Shown here: positions 36,317 to 43,545 of the stretch, piece after piece
How positions within the stretch are numbered: position 1 is the stretch's first letter
Layout of the letters: each line of letters opens with the position of its first letter
Translations under genes and position numbers: made by a program
Source: Mycobacterium sp. ENV421
GTDB taxonomy: Bacteria; Actinomycetota; Actinomycetes; Mycobacteriales; Mycobacteriaceae
DNA: 64,000 bases
Assembly: GCF_002887815.1 (NCBI RefSeq)
Contig: NZ_PDHO01000009.1
Coordinates: 1 to 64,000, forward strand
Direction: 5' to 3'
Notes under the pieces: model-generated
What the model was told of the DNA's origin: nothing
The model's input: only the letters and a program-made list of their open reading frames with translations
The model's database searches: none

Positions 36317-36421
36317 CAAGGCGGCTCCGCTACTGGCATGGCCGTGGGATTCGGAAAGCTGGGCGCAGGCAGCGGACGCCCGCGCCGACCCGCTGGTTAT
36401 CTGTAGGCTTCGTTCGCCGAG

Positions 36422-37174
36422 ATGCTCTCGGTGAAGGACATTGCGGGCGGGCCGGTGGGCGTCGTGAGTGCACGTTTCGAGGAACTCGATTGGTCCGAGA
36501 CCCCCATGGGGGTGATCAGCCTGCGCAGACGCATCGAGCCGGCCTTGAACGTCAATGTGTACGAGGTCAAGCTCGGCGACGAGTTCCTGATGTCGAGCCT
36601 GTTCACGGCGGCCGAGGTAGCTCTCGCGCGCCTCGGCCTGGCCCAGGCGGTCGATGACGACCTCGATGTCGTCGTCGGGGGATTGGGGCTCGGCTACACC
36701 GCCCAGACGGCGATGGAGGATCCCCGCATTCGCTCACTCGTCGTGGTGGAGGCACTCGAAGAGGTGATCGGCTGGCATCAGCGCGGCTTGCTACCCAACA
36801 CCGCCGACCTGGTGTCGGATCCGCGGGTGCGCCTGCAACGGGGCGACTTCTTCGCCATGGCCGGCAGCGAAGCCGGTTTCGATCCGCAGACACCCGGCCG
36901 GCGCTTTCACGCCGTGCTCCTCGATATCGATCACACGCCGCGACACGTCCTGCACCCCAGCCACTCCGCGTTCTACACACCCGCGGGGCTGCGGAAGCTC
37001 GTCGGGCACCTGCATCCCGGCGGGGTTTTCGCACTGTGGTCAGATGATCCACCCGACGCTCAGTTCGAGGCCGTCCTCGCCGAAGTCTTCGGCCAGTCCG
37101 AGGCCTCCGTCATCCGGTTCCCCAACCCGGTGACCGGCGGATACTCGACCAACACGGTCTACGTCGCACGGTAG
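36422..37174 (+). CDS. Spermidine-synthase-like SAM-dependent methyltransferase fold protein
   Basis: The protein has 250 residues. A beta-rich N-terminal domain (PMGVISLRRR, LNVNVYEVKLGDEFLMSS) precedes a Rossmann domain with glycine-rich DVVVGGLGLGYTAQTA (about residues 82-97), the acidic VVVEALEEVIGWH and LLDIDHTP. This is the spermidine synthase-like layout. The canonical polyamine-synthase signature is not intact, and actinobacterial members often lack proven aminopropyl transfer. The start could also be GTG 36431. It stands alone between cassette 1 and the DsbA-like gene. Confidence 0.72.
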   Translation: MLSVKDIAGGPVGVVSARFEELDWSETPMGVISLRRRIEPALNVNVYEVKLGDEFLMSSLFTAAEVALARLGLAQAVDDDLDVVVGGLGLGYTAQTAMEDPRIRSLVVVEALEEVIGWHQRGLLPNTADLVSDPRVRLQRGDFFAMAGSEAGFDPQTPGRRFHAVLLDIDHTPRHVLHPSHSAFYTPAGLRKLVGHLHPGGVFALWSDDPPDAQFEAVLAEVFGQSEASVIRFPNPVTGGYSTNTVYVAR

Positions 37175-37286
37175 CTGCCGCCGACGGTGCGGTTCGCAAG
37201 GGTTGAAAGTGTTGTGCGACAGCCGATTCGAGCGCGGGCATCGCCGGGTTGTACGTCGTCATCGACCGGGACGGCATGATGGTCCT

Positions 37287-37952
37287 ATGAGTGCACGATC
37301 AACCCACCGGCCGCGTCGACTCGTCGGGGCGGTGCTGGCCCTCCTGATGGCGCTGCTGGTCTCCGCACCGACCGGCGTCGCGCACGCGGCGGCAGCGGCA
37401 GCAGCCGGTGATGCGCTGTCGATTGGCGACCCCGACGCACTGGGCCAGATCGATCTCTACGTCGATCCGCTCTGCCCCTTCAGCGGGAAGTTCGTGCGGA
37501 CACAGGGTGATGAGATCGGAAAACGCGTGGAGAACGGCGCACTGCGCGTCAACGTGCGGTTCGTCGACTTCCTCGACAAGTACTCCGCCAGTGGCACATA
37601 CGACCGCAGAGCGATCTATGCGGCGTATGTGGTGGCCGACCAATCGCGATCGAGCGACGTTACGTGGCGCTTCATCGAGGCGATCTACGCCAAGGACACC
37701 CAGCCCAAGGAAGGCGGTCCCACCGATCTGAGCAACGACCAGCTTGCTGACATCGCCAACCGGGTCGGTGCGCCTGCGCTGGCCCAAGACCTCATTCGAG
37801 TGGGCCTACCGATCGGCTTCGACTCGCAGGTGATCGCTGCCAACAATCTCGATGTGCTGCACCAATTTCCCGAGCCGGGAGTCCCGCTCGTCGTCATCAA
37901 CGGCCAGCCGGTCGACGAAGATTCGGACTGGCTGGCGCAGCTTCCCGGCTGA
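37287..37952 (+). CDS. Secreted DsbA-like thioredoxin-fold protein with single active-site Cys
   Basis: The protein has 221 residues from ATG 37287. A Sec signal (RRLVGAVLALLMALLVSAPTGVAHA, cleavage near residue 33) is followed by a DsbA-type thioredoxin fold: LYVDPLCPFSGKF, FVDFLDKYSASG, a helical insert and the cis-Pro segment PGVPLVVINGQPV. The CxxC motif is reduced to CPFS, with one Cys only, so it may act as an isomerase or reductase, or simply use the fold, rather than as a standard dithiol oxidase. The upstream 28 in-frame codons are Arg-rich non-signal sequence and are excluded. Confidence 0.82.
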   Translation: MSARSTHRPRRLVGAVLALLMALLVSAPTGVAHAAAAAAAGDALSIGDPDALGQIDLYVDPLCPFSGKFVRTQGDEIGKRVENGALRVNVRFVDFLDKYSASGTYDRRAIYAAYVVADQSRSSDVTWRFIEAIYAKDTQPKEGGPTDLSNDQLADIANRVGAPALAQDLIRVGLPIGFDSQVIAANNLDVLHQFPEPGVPLVVINGQPVDEDSDWLAQLPG

Positions 37953-37963
37953 GCCGACAGGGG

Positions 37964-38197
37964 TTAAAGCTGTCCCAGCGGCCGGCAGACATTGGACAGG
38001 GCATTCCAGTACTGACCCGGCCCGCAGTTTTCGGCTTGCCGCGGCGTCTGGCACGTATTCGTGATCGGGTCCCAAAATTGCCCGTTCACACAGTTCAACG
38101 GCTCAGCAGCACTTGTACCCACACCGAACGGCGCGGCTGCGGCGATGCAAACGCTTGCGACGGCGGCGACCGTCGCGCGACGACGAAGTGATTTCAT
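37964..38197 (-). CDS. Small secreted cysteine-rich protein with duplicated motif
   Basis: The protein has 77 residues: a signal peptide of about 31 (SLRRRATVAAVASVCIAAA, likely cut after TSA-AEP) and a mature part of about 46 residues. The mature part contains two copies of C-x2/3-GQ(F/Y)W-x3/4-(S/T)N-x-C: NCVNGQFWDPITNTCQ and NCGPGQYWNALSNVCRP. Four Cys suggest two disulfides, one per unit. No function is recognised. It lies 62 bases downstream of htpG on the same strand and converges with the DsbA-like gene, 11 bases away. Confidence 0.72.
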   Translation of the reverse strand: MKSLRRRATVAAVASVCIAAAAPFGVGTSAAEPLNCVNGQFWDPITNTCQTPRQAENCGPGQYWNALSNVCRPLGQL

Positions 38198-38259
38198 GTT
38201 CTGATCCTTCCCGGGTGTGCGGATGTTCAAACCATCGTCGGCTGCCGCCGGCCAGACCC

Positions 38260-40185
38260 TCACATGGTGCGCGCCAACCGCTCCGCCAGAAGCCCAGCGA
38301 ATTTTGCCGGATCCTCCAGCGTGCCACCTTCAGCCAGAAGTGCTGTGCCGTAGAGCAGTTCGGCGGTCTCGGCCAGCTCGGCGTCGCCGCCCCGGCCGGC
38401 GAACGCATCGCGCAGACCCACCACCAATTGATGGTCCGGGTTGAGTTCGAGGATGCGTTTCTCGGCGGGGACCGACTGCCCCGAGGCCGCCAGCATGCGC
38501 GCGAGCGCCGGTGTGATGCCGAAACTGTCGGTGATCAGGCAAGCCGGTGATTCCGTCAGCCGGGTGGACAACCGCACCTCTTTAACATGCTCGGACAAAG
38601 TTTCCTTCAGCCACTCGAGCAGACCGGCGAACTCCTGCTCCAGCTGGGAGCGCTCGGCCTCGCTGGCCTCCTCCTCGACAGACAGGTCCACCTCACCCTT
38701 GGCCACCGACTGCAGCCGCTTGCCGTCGAACTCGGGCACCATGTCCACCCAGACCTCGTCAACCGGGTCGGTGAGCAGTAGCACCTCATAGCCCTTGGCT
38801 TTGAACGCCTCCAGGTGCGGTGAACTCAGCAACTGCTGACGGGATTCGCCGGTGGCGTAGAAGATCTGGTCCTGACCGTCTTTCATGCGCTCGACGTACT
38901 GCGCCAGTGTGGTGGCCTCCTCGTCGCTGTGCGTCGAGGCGAAGGACGACACCGCCAGCACCGTGTCCTTATTGTCGGCGTCCGAGAGCAGGCCCTCTTT
39001 GAGGACTCTGCCAAACTGCACCCAGAACGTGCGGTACTCGTCGGGCCGCTCCTTCTGCATCTCGGCAATCGTCGACAGCACCTTCTTGGTGAGTCGTCGG
39101 CGGATCGCCTTGATCTGGCGGTCCTGCTGCAGAATCTCGCGAGACACGTTGAGTGACATGTCCGCCGCGTCGACAACACCTTTGACGAAGCGCAGGTACG
39201 GCGGCAGCAGTTCTTCGCAGTCGGCCATGATGAACACCCGCCGCACGTACAGCTGCACGCCCACTCGTGCGTCCTGCTGGAACAGATCGAACGGCGCATG
39301 CGAGGGGATGAACAACAGCGCCTGGTACTCGAATGTGCCTTCCGCCTTCATCGGGATGACCTCCAGCGGGTCGTCCCAGGCATGCGCGATGTGCTTGTAG
39401 AACTCGGTGTATTCCTCCTGGGAGACTTCGTCTTTCGGGCGAGTCCACAGGGCCTTCATCGAGTTAACCGTCTCGGTCTCGATAGTGACCTGCTCCTCAC
39501 CGCCCTCTTCGGCGGCTGGGCCGCGGCGCTCGACCTGCATCCGAATCGGCCAGGAGATGAAGTCCGAGTACTGCTTGACCAGCGACCGGATCTTCCACTC
39601 AGAGGTGTAGTCGTGCAGCTCGTCCTCGGTGTCCTCCGGCTTGAGGTGCAAGGTGACCGCGGTGCCCTGCGGGGCATCGCCGACATCGGCCACGGTGTAG
39701 GTGCCTTCGCCGCTGGACTCCCAACGGGTCGCCGAGCTCTCGCCCGCCTTGCGGGTCAGCAGCGTGACCTTGTCAGCGACCATGAACGACGAGTAGAAAC
39801 CTATCCCGAACTGGCCGATCAGCTCCTCGGACGCAGCGGCATTCTGGGCCTCTCGCAGCTGCTGGCGCACTTCGGCGGTGCCGGACTTGGCCAGCGTTCC
39901 GATCAGGCCCACCACCTCGTCCCGGGTCATCCCGATCCCGTTGTCGCGGATCGTCAGCGTGCGCGCGGCCTTGTCGATGTCGATCTCGATGTGCAGGTCG
40001 GAGGTGTCGACATCGAGGTCCTTGTTCCGGAAGGCTTCGAGACGCAGCTTGTCCAGCGCATCGGAGGCGTTCGAGATCAACTCCCGCAGGAATGAGTCCT
40101 TATTGGAGTACACGGAGTGGATCATCAGATCCAGCAACTGGCGGGCCTCGGCCTGAAACTCCAGCTGCTCGACATGTTCAGTCAT
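38260..40185 (-). CDS. htpG: Hsp90-family chaperone HtpG
   Basis: The 641-residue full-length bacterial Hsp90 shows GHKL ATPase motifs: ELISNASDALDKLR (residues about 35-48), DNGIGMTRDEV, GTLAKSGT and GQFGIGFYSSFMV. The middle-domain Arg/Gln catalytic loop region lies around SLNVSREILQQDRQIKAIR, and the C-terminal dimerisation domain ends the protein. It remodels client proteins under heat and oxidative stress, cooperating with DnaK. No HspR (HAIR) or CIRCE element is visible in the 78-base upstream gap to the tetR gene. Confidence 0.97.
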   Translation of the reverse strand: MTEHVEQLEFQAEARQLLDLMIHSVYSNKDSFLRELISNASDALDKLRLEAFRNKDLDVDTSDLHIEIDIDKAARTLTIRDNGIGMTRDEVVGLIGTLAKSGTAEVRQQLREAQNAAASEELIGQFGIGFYSSFMVADKVTLLTRKAGESSATRWESSGEGTYTVADVGDAPQGTAVTLHLKPEDTEDELHDYTSEWKIRSLVKQYSDFISWPIRMQVERRGPAAEEGGEEQVTIETETVNSMKALWTRPKDEVSQEEYTEFYKHIAHAWDDPLEVIPMKAEGTFEYQALLFIPSHAPFDLFQQDARVGVQLYVRRVFIMADCEELLPPYLRFVKGVVDAADMSLNVSREILQQDRQIKAIRRRLTKKVLSTIAEMQKERPDEYRTFWVQFGRVLKEGLLSDADNKDTVLAVSSFASTHSDEEATTLAQYVERMKDGQDQIFYATGESRQQLLSSPHLEAFKAKGYEVLLLTDPVDEVWVDMVPEFDGKRLQSVAKGEVDLSVEEEASEAERSQLEQEFAGLLEWLKETLSEHVKEVRLSTRLTESPACLITDSFGITPALARMLAASGQSVPAEKRILELNPDHQLVVGLRDAFAGRGGDAELAETAELLYGTALLAEGGTLEDPAKFAGLLAERLARTM

Positions 40186-40263
40186 GGTGAATCCGTTCGA
40201 GATGACGACAGTTGATGCCGGCGATAATAGTGATCCTTCATTGGCCGCCGGCGCGGGTGGTGA

Positions 40264-40896
40264 CTATCCCGCCAACCCCAGCAGCGGCGGCACCAGATAC
40301 CGCCGGGCGAATGACCGCAGCGCGTCGTCGTCACCCAGGGCGACGTTCTGCGACGGCGTCAGCACGAACGACACGATGATCCGCACCGTCACCTCGGCGA
40401 CTTCGAGCAGTTCGAGTTGAGTTCGGCGATCATCGGGCAGCGCGACCGCCAGCTGATGCGCCAGAAACGATGACGCGGTCCGCACCACGCTGTCGCCCTC
40501 AGTCGTCAGGAACGGCAGCACCGTCTCCGGTTCGGTCGCGAGCAGCCGCTGCAGAAGGGCATGCCCCCGCAGGGTGTTCAGCGTGAACACGAACCCCTCG
40601 ACCAGCTTGTCTTCGGCTTCGTCGTAGCCGCCGGCCTCGGCCACCAACTCGGAGAGGAACCGTTCGAGCTCCCGCAGCAGCACGGCCTCGACGATCGCGT
40701 CCTTGTTCGCGAACGTCCGGTACAGCGTCACCCGCGCCAGGCCGGAACGCTTGGTGATGTCCTCCACCGTGGACCGGCGAATCCCGAACAGCTCGAACTG
40801 CCGTAGCGCCGCGTCCAGGATCTTTTCGGCGTTGCCCTCCACCGTCGGCGACCCGAACCGCTGCACCGCTTTGGCGAGCAGGCCGCTGTACTTCAT
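40264..40896 (-). CDS. TetR-family regulator of the diiron oxygenase operon
   Basis: The protein has 210 residues. The N-terminal helix-turn-helix is clear: ILDAALRQFELFGIRRSTVEDITKRSGLARVTLYRTFANKDAIVEAV (reported in parts, about residues 26-72). The C-terminal ligand domain is Leu/Val-rich. It is divergent from the AurF-type oxygenase gene across 97 bases that contain an inverted repeat (40929-40953), so it most likely represses that operon and itself. The inducing ligand is unknown. Confidence 0.88.
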   Translation of the reverse strand: MKYSGLLAKAVQRFGSPTVEGNAEKILDAALRQFELFGIRRSTVEDITKRSGLARVTLYRTFANKDAIVEAVLLRELERFLSELVAEAGGYDEAEDKLVEGFVFTLNTLRGHALLQRLLATEPETVLPFLTTEGDSVVRTASSFLAHQLAVALPDDRRTQLELLEVAEVTVRIIVSFVLTPSQNVALGDDDALRSFARRYLVPPLLGLAG

Positions 40897-40928
40897 TGCT
40901 GCAGTGTAAGGCCTGCTCGCACGCTATT

Positions 40929-40953
40929 GATACAAACAAACTCAGAATGTATC
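40929..40953. promoter_or_regulatory. Candidate TetR operator between tetR and the oxygenase operon
   Basis: gataca (40929-40934) and tgtatc (40948-40953) form a 6-bp-arm inverted repeat with a 13-base spacer in an A/T-rich patch of an otherwise GC-rich region. It sits 33 bases from the tetR start and 41 from the oxygenase start, where it could control both. Confidence 0.55.
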
Positions 40954-40993
40954 TTCGGTTTCACCGGCTCAACCGCGATCTAGGAGGCTCGAC

Positions 40994-41917
40994 ATGGCTG
41001 CCGCTTTTTCGATGGCTGCTTCGACCAGGACGGCAGCGCCACCGAGTCGAGAGGAGTTCTCCGACCGCCTGCTCAAAGGCTCGGCCCGCAAGTCCTACGC
41101 ACCCGTCGTCGACATCGACTGGGACACCCCCGTCGTGCCCGACAAGTACTTCCTTCCACCCCGGGTGGTCTCCCTCTACGGCACACAGATGTGGGAGGAG
41201 ATGAGCCGCGAACAGCAGATCGAGCTGTCCCGGCAGGAGTTCATCAACCTGCTCTCGGCCGGCGTCTGGTTCGAGAACATCCTCAACCAGGCGCTGCTGC
41301 GCGGTCTCATGCATGCCGACGTCACCGCGGCCTCCACCCACTACTCGCTCACCGAACTCGGCGACGAGACTCGCCACATGGTCATGTTCGGCCGCGCCAT
41401 CGCGGCCGTCGACGGTAAACCGTTCCAGCCCAGTCGGCTTCAGCGGATGACCATCAACCTGCTGCCGCTGGTGTTCCAGAAGACCGTGCTCTGGATCGCT
41501 GCGCTGGTGGGGGAGGAGATCTTCGACGCGCTGCAGCGGGAGATCCTCGACGATCCCGAGATTCAGCCGATTGTGCGCCGCGTCATGCGAATTCACGTCA
41601 CCGAGGAAGCGCGCCACATCCAGTTCGCCCGCGACGGCGCTCGCCGCGACGTGCCCAACATGAAGCGTCGAAACCGCTTCCTGCTGGCCACGATCCATGG
41701 CGCCGGCGGGCCGTTCTATCGTTACCTGTTCACCAACCGCGCCGTCTACCGCCGCGTCGGACTCGACGGGCATGAAGGTCGACGGCAGGCACGTGCCAAT
41801 CCGTACTTCCACCAGACCACGCGAACCGGATTCGCGCCGCTGGCGGCATTCCTCGAGGAGGTCGGGCTGATGAACCGGATCAGCCGGCGGATGTGGAAGC
41901 GGAGCAACTTCCTGTGA
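40994..41917 (+). CDS. AurF-type diiron oxygenase-like protein
   Basis: The 307-residue soluble helical protein has carboxylate/His ligands in ferritin-like order: GVWFENILNQ (Glu), ELGDETRHMVMF (ExxH), LVGEEIFDAL (Glu) and VTEEARHIQFARD (ExxH). This matches the AurF/CmlI-type N-oxygenase superfamily that oxidises arylamines, and also many uncharacterised mycobacterial homologues. The start ATG 40994 has an excellent aggagg at 40982-40987. The GTGA overlap with the DUF4873 gene indicates one operon. The natural substrate is unknown. Confidence 0.83.
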   Translation: MAAAFSMAASTRTAAPPSREEFSDRLLKGSARKSYAPVVDIDWDTPVVPDKYFLPPRVVSLYGTQMWEEMSREQQIELSRQEFINLLSAGVWFENILNQALLRGLMHADVTAASTHYSLTELGDETRHMVMFGRAIAAVDGKPFQPSRLQRMTINLLPLVFQKTVLWIAALVGEEIFDALQREILDDPEIQPIVRRVMRIHVTEEARHIQFARDGARRDVPNMKRRNRFLLATIHGAGGPFYRYLFTNRAVYRRVGLDGHEGRRQARANPYFHQTTRTGFAPLAAFLEEVGLMNRISRRMWKRSNFL

Positions 41918-42207
41918 CGGCCGCGGCCGACGACAGCGGTGTCTTCGACGGCGACGCCGAGTTGGACGTCGCCGGCGTGCCCTGTCCCGTCCGGGTTCGC
42001 CTCGCTGGACACCTCAACCCGATCGACGGGCAGTACCACTGGCAAGGCCTCGCATACGGCGTGCCCGATACCGTCACGGCAGGCACGCCCGCCCAGCTCA
42101 CGATCGGAAACCGCAGTGTCGCAGTGAAACTCGTCGAACGAGTTCCATCCGGTCAACTCATGATCAGCGGCGTCGGCTCACCGCCCTACGACCTGCTGTC
42201 GGCTTAA
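41914..42207 (+). CDS. DUF4873 small protein, partner of the diiron oxygenase
   Basis: The protein has 97 residues from GTG 41914, which overlaps the oxygenase stop (GTGA). It is all-beta: DGDAELDVAGVPCPVRVRL, HLNPIDGQYHWQGLAYG, LTIGNRSVAVKLVE and a final SGVGSPPYDL. DUF4873 domains occur alone or fused to flavin monooxygenases in mycobacteria. Coupling to an oxygenase here suggests an accessory or product-binding role (inference). Its 3-prime end overlaps the convergent PAS-ANTAR gene by 4 bases. Confidence 0.75.
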   Translation: MTAAADDSGVFDGDAELDVAGVPCPVRVRLAGHLNPIDGQYHWQGLAYGVPDTVTAGTPAQLTIGNRSVAVKLVERVPSGQLMISGVGSPPYDLLSA

Positions 42208-42893
42208 TCCTGGCCGACCCGTAGATGCGCGGTCATGAGCAGTCCGTCGTACACCGATCGTTCCGGCATGGCGCCGTCGTGCGCCACACCCTGAAAATCG
42301 GTGGCGACCTGCTGGGCGAGGTCTCGTAATTTGACGTTGGTCTCTTGTGAACGCCAGCGCAGCAGGTCGAAGGCCGCGTCCGCGCTGATGGTGTACACCA
42401 TCATCAGCATCCCTTTGGCCTGATCGATGGGAGACCGGCGGGCGGCGATGTCCTCGACCTCATTGCTCACCTGTTCCTGCGCGCTACGGAGGTCGCCGGT
42501 CATGTCGATGTAGAAGCCGTCACTGCCGATCACCTCACCGGCGTCGTTGCGCATCTGGTTGCCCACGACCACCACATGGTGGGTTCGTCCTTCAGTGTCG
42601 CGGATACGGTGCCGCGTGCTGAACGGCGCAAGGCTGTGGCGTATCCGCTGCAGCAACTCGCGAAGCTCGTCGCGATCCTCCGGATGCTTGTGGGAGAGCA
42701 TCAATTCGGTTGTCGGAGTGACGGAGCCGGGCTCGTAGCCATGCATGCGGGCGACCTCGTCCGACCACTCCCAGCGGTCGTCGGTGAAGAAGTACTTGAC
42801 CCACCCGATCCGCGACAGCGAGCCGGCTTCGGGCGGCCGCGGGCCACCACCGCGGCTGCGTTCACCCCGCCGCTCATCTGGCCGCCCCGACAT
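42204..42893 (-). CDS. PAS-ANTAR RNA-binding antiterminator-type regulator
   Basis: The protein has 229 residues from ATG 42893, preceded by gaaagg. A start 10 codons earlier (42923) is possible. A PAS fold-3 domain (about residues 25-135: YFFTDDRWEWSDEVARMHGY, HPEDRDELRELL, GNQMRNDAGEVIGSDGFYIDMT) is followed by an ANTAR domain (about 150-205: IDQAKGMLMMVYTISADAAF, LLRWRSQETN). ANTAR proteins bind paired hexaloop RNA hairpins and prevent termination. The PAS may sense redox state or a small molecule. No histidine kinase is adjacent, so it is a stand-alone sensor-effector. Confidence 0.88.
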   Translation of the reverse strand: MSGRPDERRGERSRGGGPRPPEAGSLSRIGWVKYFFTDDRWEWSDEVARMHGYEPGSVTPTTELMLSHKHPEDRDELRELLQRIRHSLAPFSTRHRIRDTEGRTHHVVVVGNQMRNDAGEVIGSDGFYIDMTGDLRSAQEQVSNEVEDIAARRSPIDQAKGMLMMVYTISADAAFDLLRWRSQETNVKLRDLAQQVATDFQGVAHDGAMPERSVYDGLLMTAHLRVGQD

Positions 42894-43218
42894 GTCCCAT
42901 ACCTTTCGGCAAATCTGCGTCAATTATGACCGGCTGTCAGCAATTGTCGTCGTCTATTTTAATCGCTGCAACCGCCGCTGACGTGCATCTTTCGTGTCAT
43001 CGGGACGGCGTCATCGTTCCTTCACAACTGGTGGGCACTCGCTGACGCCCGGCCGGTGGCCGGGCCGGTCGTCGGCGGCGGAGTCGCGCTGTGCGCCTTG
43101 GCATCCGAGTGCGCTCCGAGAGGGCGTGCGCGATATTGCCGGGTGAAGACGCCCGATGCTTCTTTGGTGGTAAGTTGGCGGTTCGAACAGTTTGCTGCGC
43201 GGGGCGAGGAGGCGGGCC
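42894..43218. other. Intergenic region with no supported gene
   Basis: The 325 bases separate the divergent PAS-ANTAR gene and cassette 2. Left of centre is an A/T-rich patch (about 42930-42975, including ctattttaatcg) that could hold promoters. The right part is GC-rich, and short frames in it have no start signal or family resemblance. A gaggagg Shine-Dalgarno at 43206-43212 belongs to the gene at 43219. Confidence 0.6.
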
Positions 43219-43545
43219 ATGGCCGAGCCGCTGAAGGTCAATCCGGAGTCGCTGGTCACTTCGGGCGGAGTGTTGGATCAGCACTCGCAGAACGTGTTCG
43301 CCACCCACACGCAGGCGGACCAGACCATCGAGTCGTCATTGTTCAGCTGGGTGGGACAGTCGCAGTCCGCGCTGGCGGCGAAAGCTGCCGCCTGGTCCAC
43401 GGTGACGACGACCCTGACCACTCGCCTCTACGAGCATGCCGAAGGTCTGCGGGTGAGCGGTATGACGTTCGCTGCGATGGATCAGCGCGACGCCGAGGAA
43501 CTCGCCGACGTTTATCGGCCGAACGGTCAGGCGCGTGACGCTTAG
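43219..43545 (+). CDS. WXG-like helical partner protein, cassette 2
   Basis: The 108-residue protein has no signal. The W-x-G turn is at FSWVGQSQSALAAKA (near residue 44), and the second block W-x5-TTLTTRLYEHAEGLRVS, then FAAMDQRDAEEL, matches the cassette 1 protein (TRL-x-DHAEGLHAS, FTEMEQR). The ATG at 43219 has gaggagg 6 bases upstream. Its end overlaps the hydrolase start by 11 bases, so translation is coupled. It is probably a type VII secretion partner or EspC-like substrate (inference from fold). Confidence 0.77.
   Translation: MAEPLKVNPESLVTSGGVLDQHSQNVFATHTQADQTIESSLFSWVGQSQSALAAKAAAWSTVTTTLTTRLYEHAEGLRVSGMTFAAMDQRDAEELADVYRPNGQARDA

Noticed and set aside
42997..43308. A 103-codon minus-strand frame before cassette 2
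   Set aside because: It overlaps the start of the cassette 2 small gene and its Shine-Dalgarno, and the product shows no family features.
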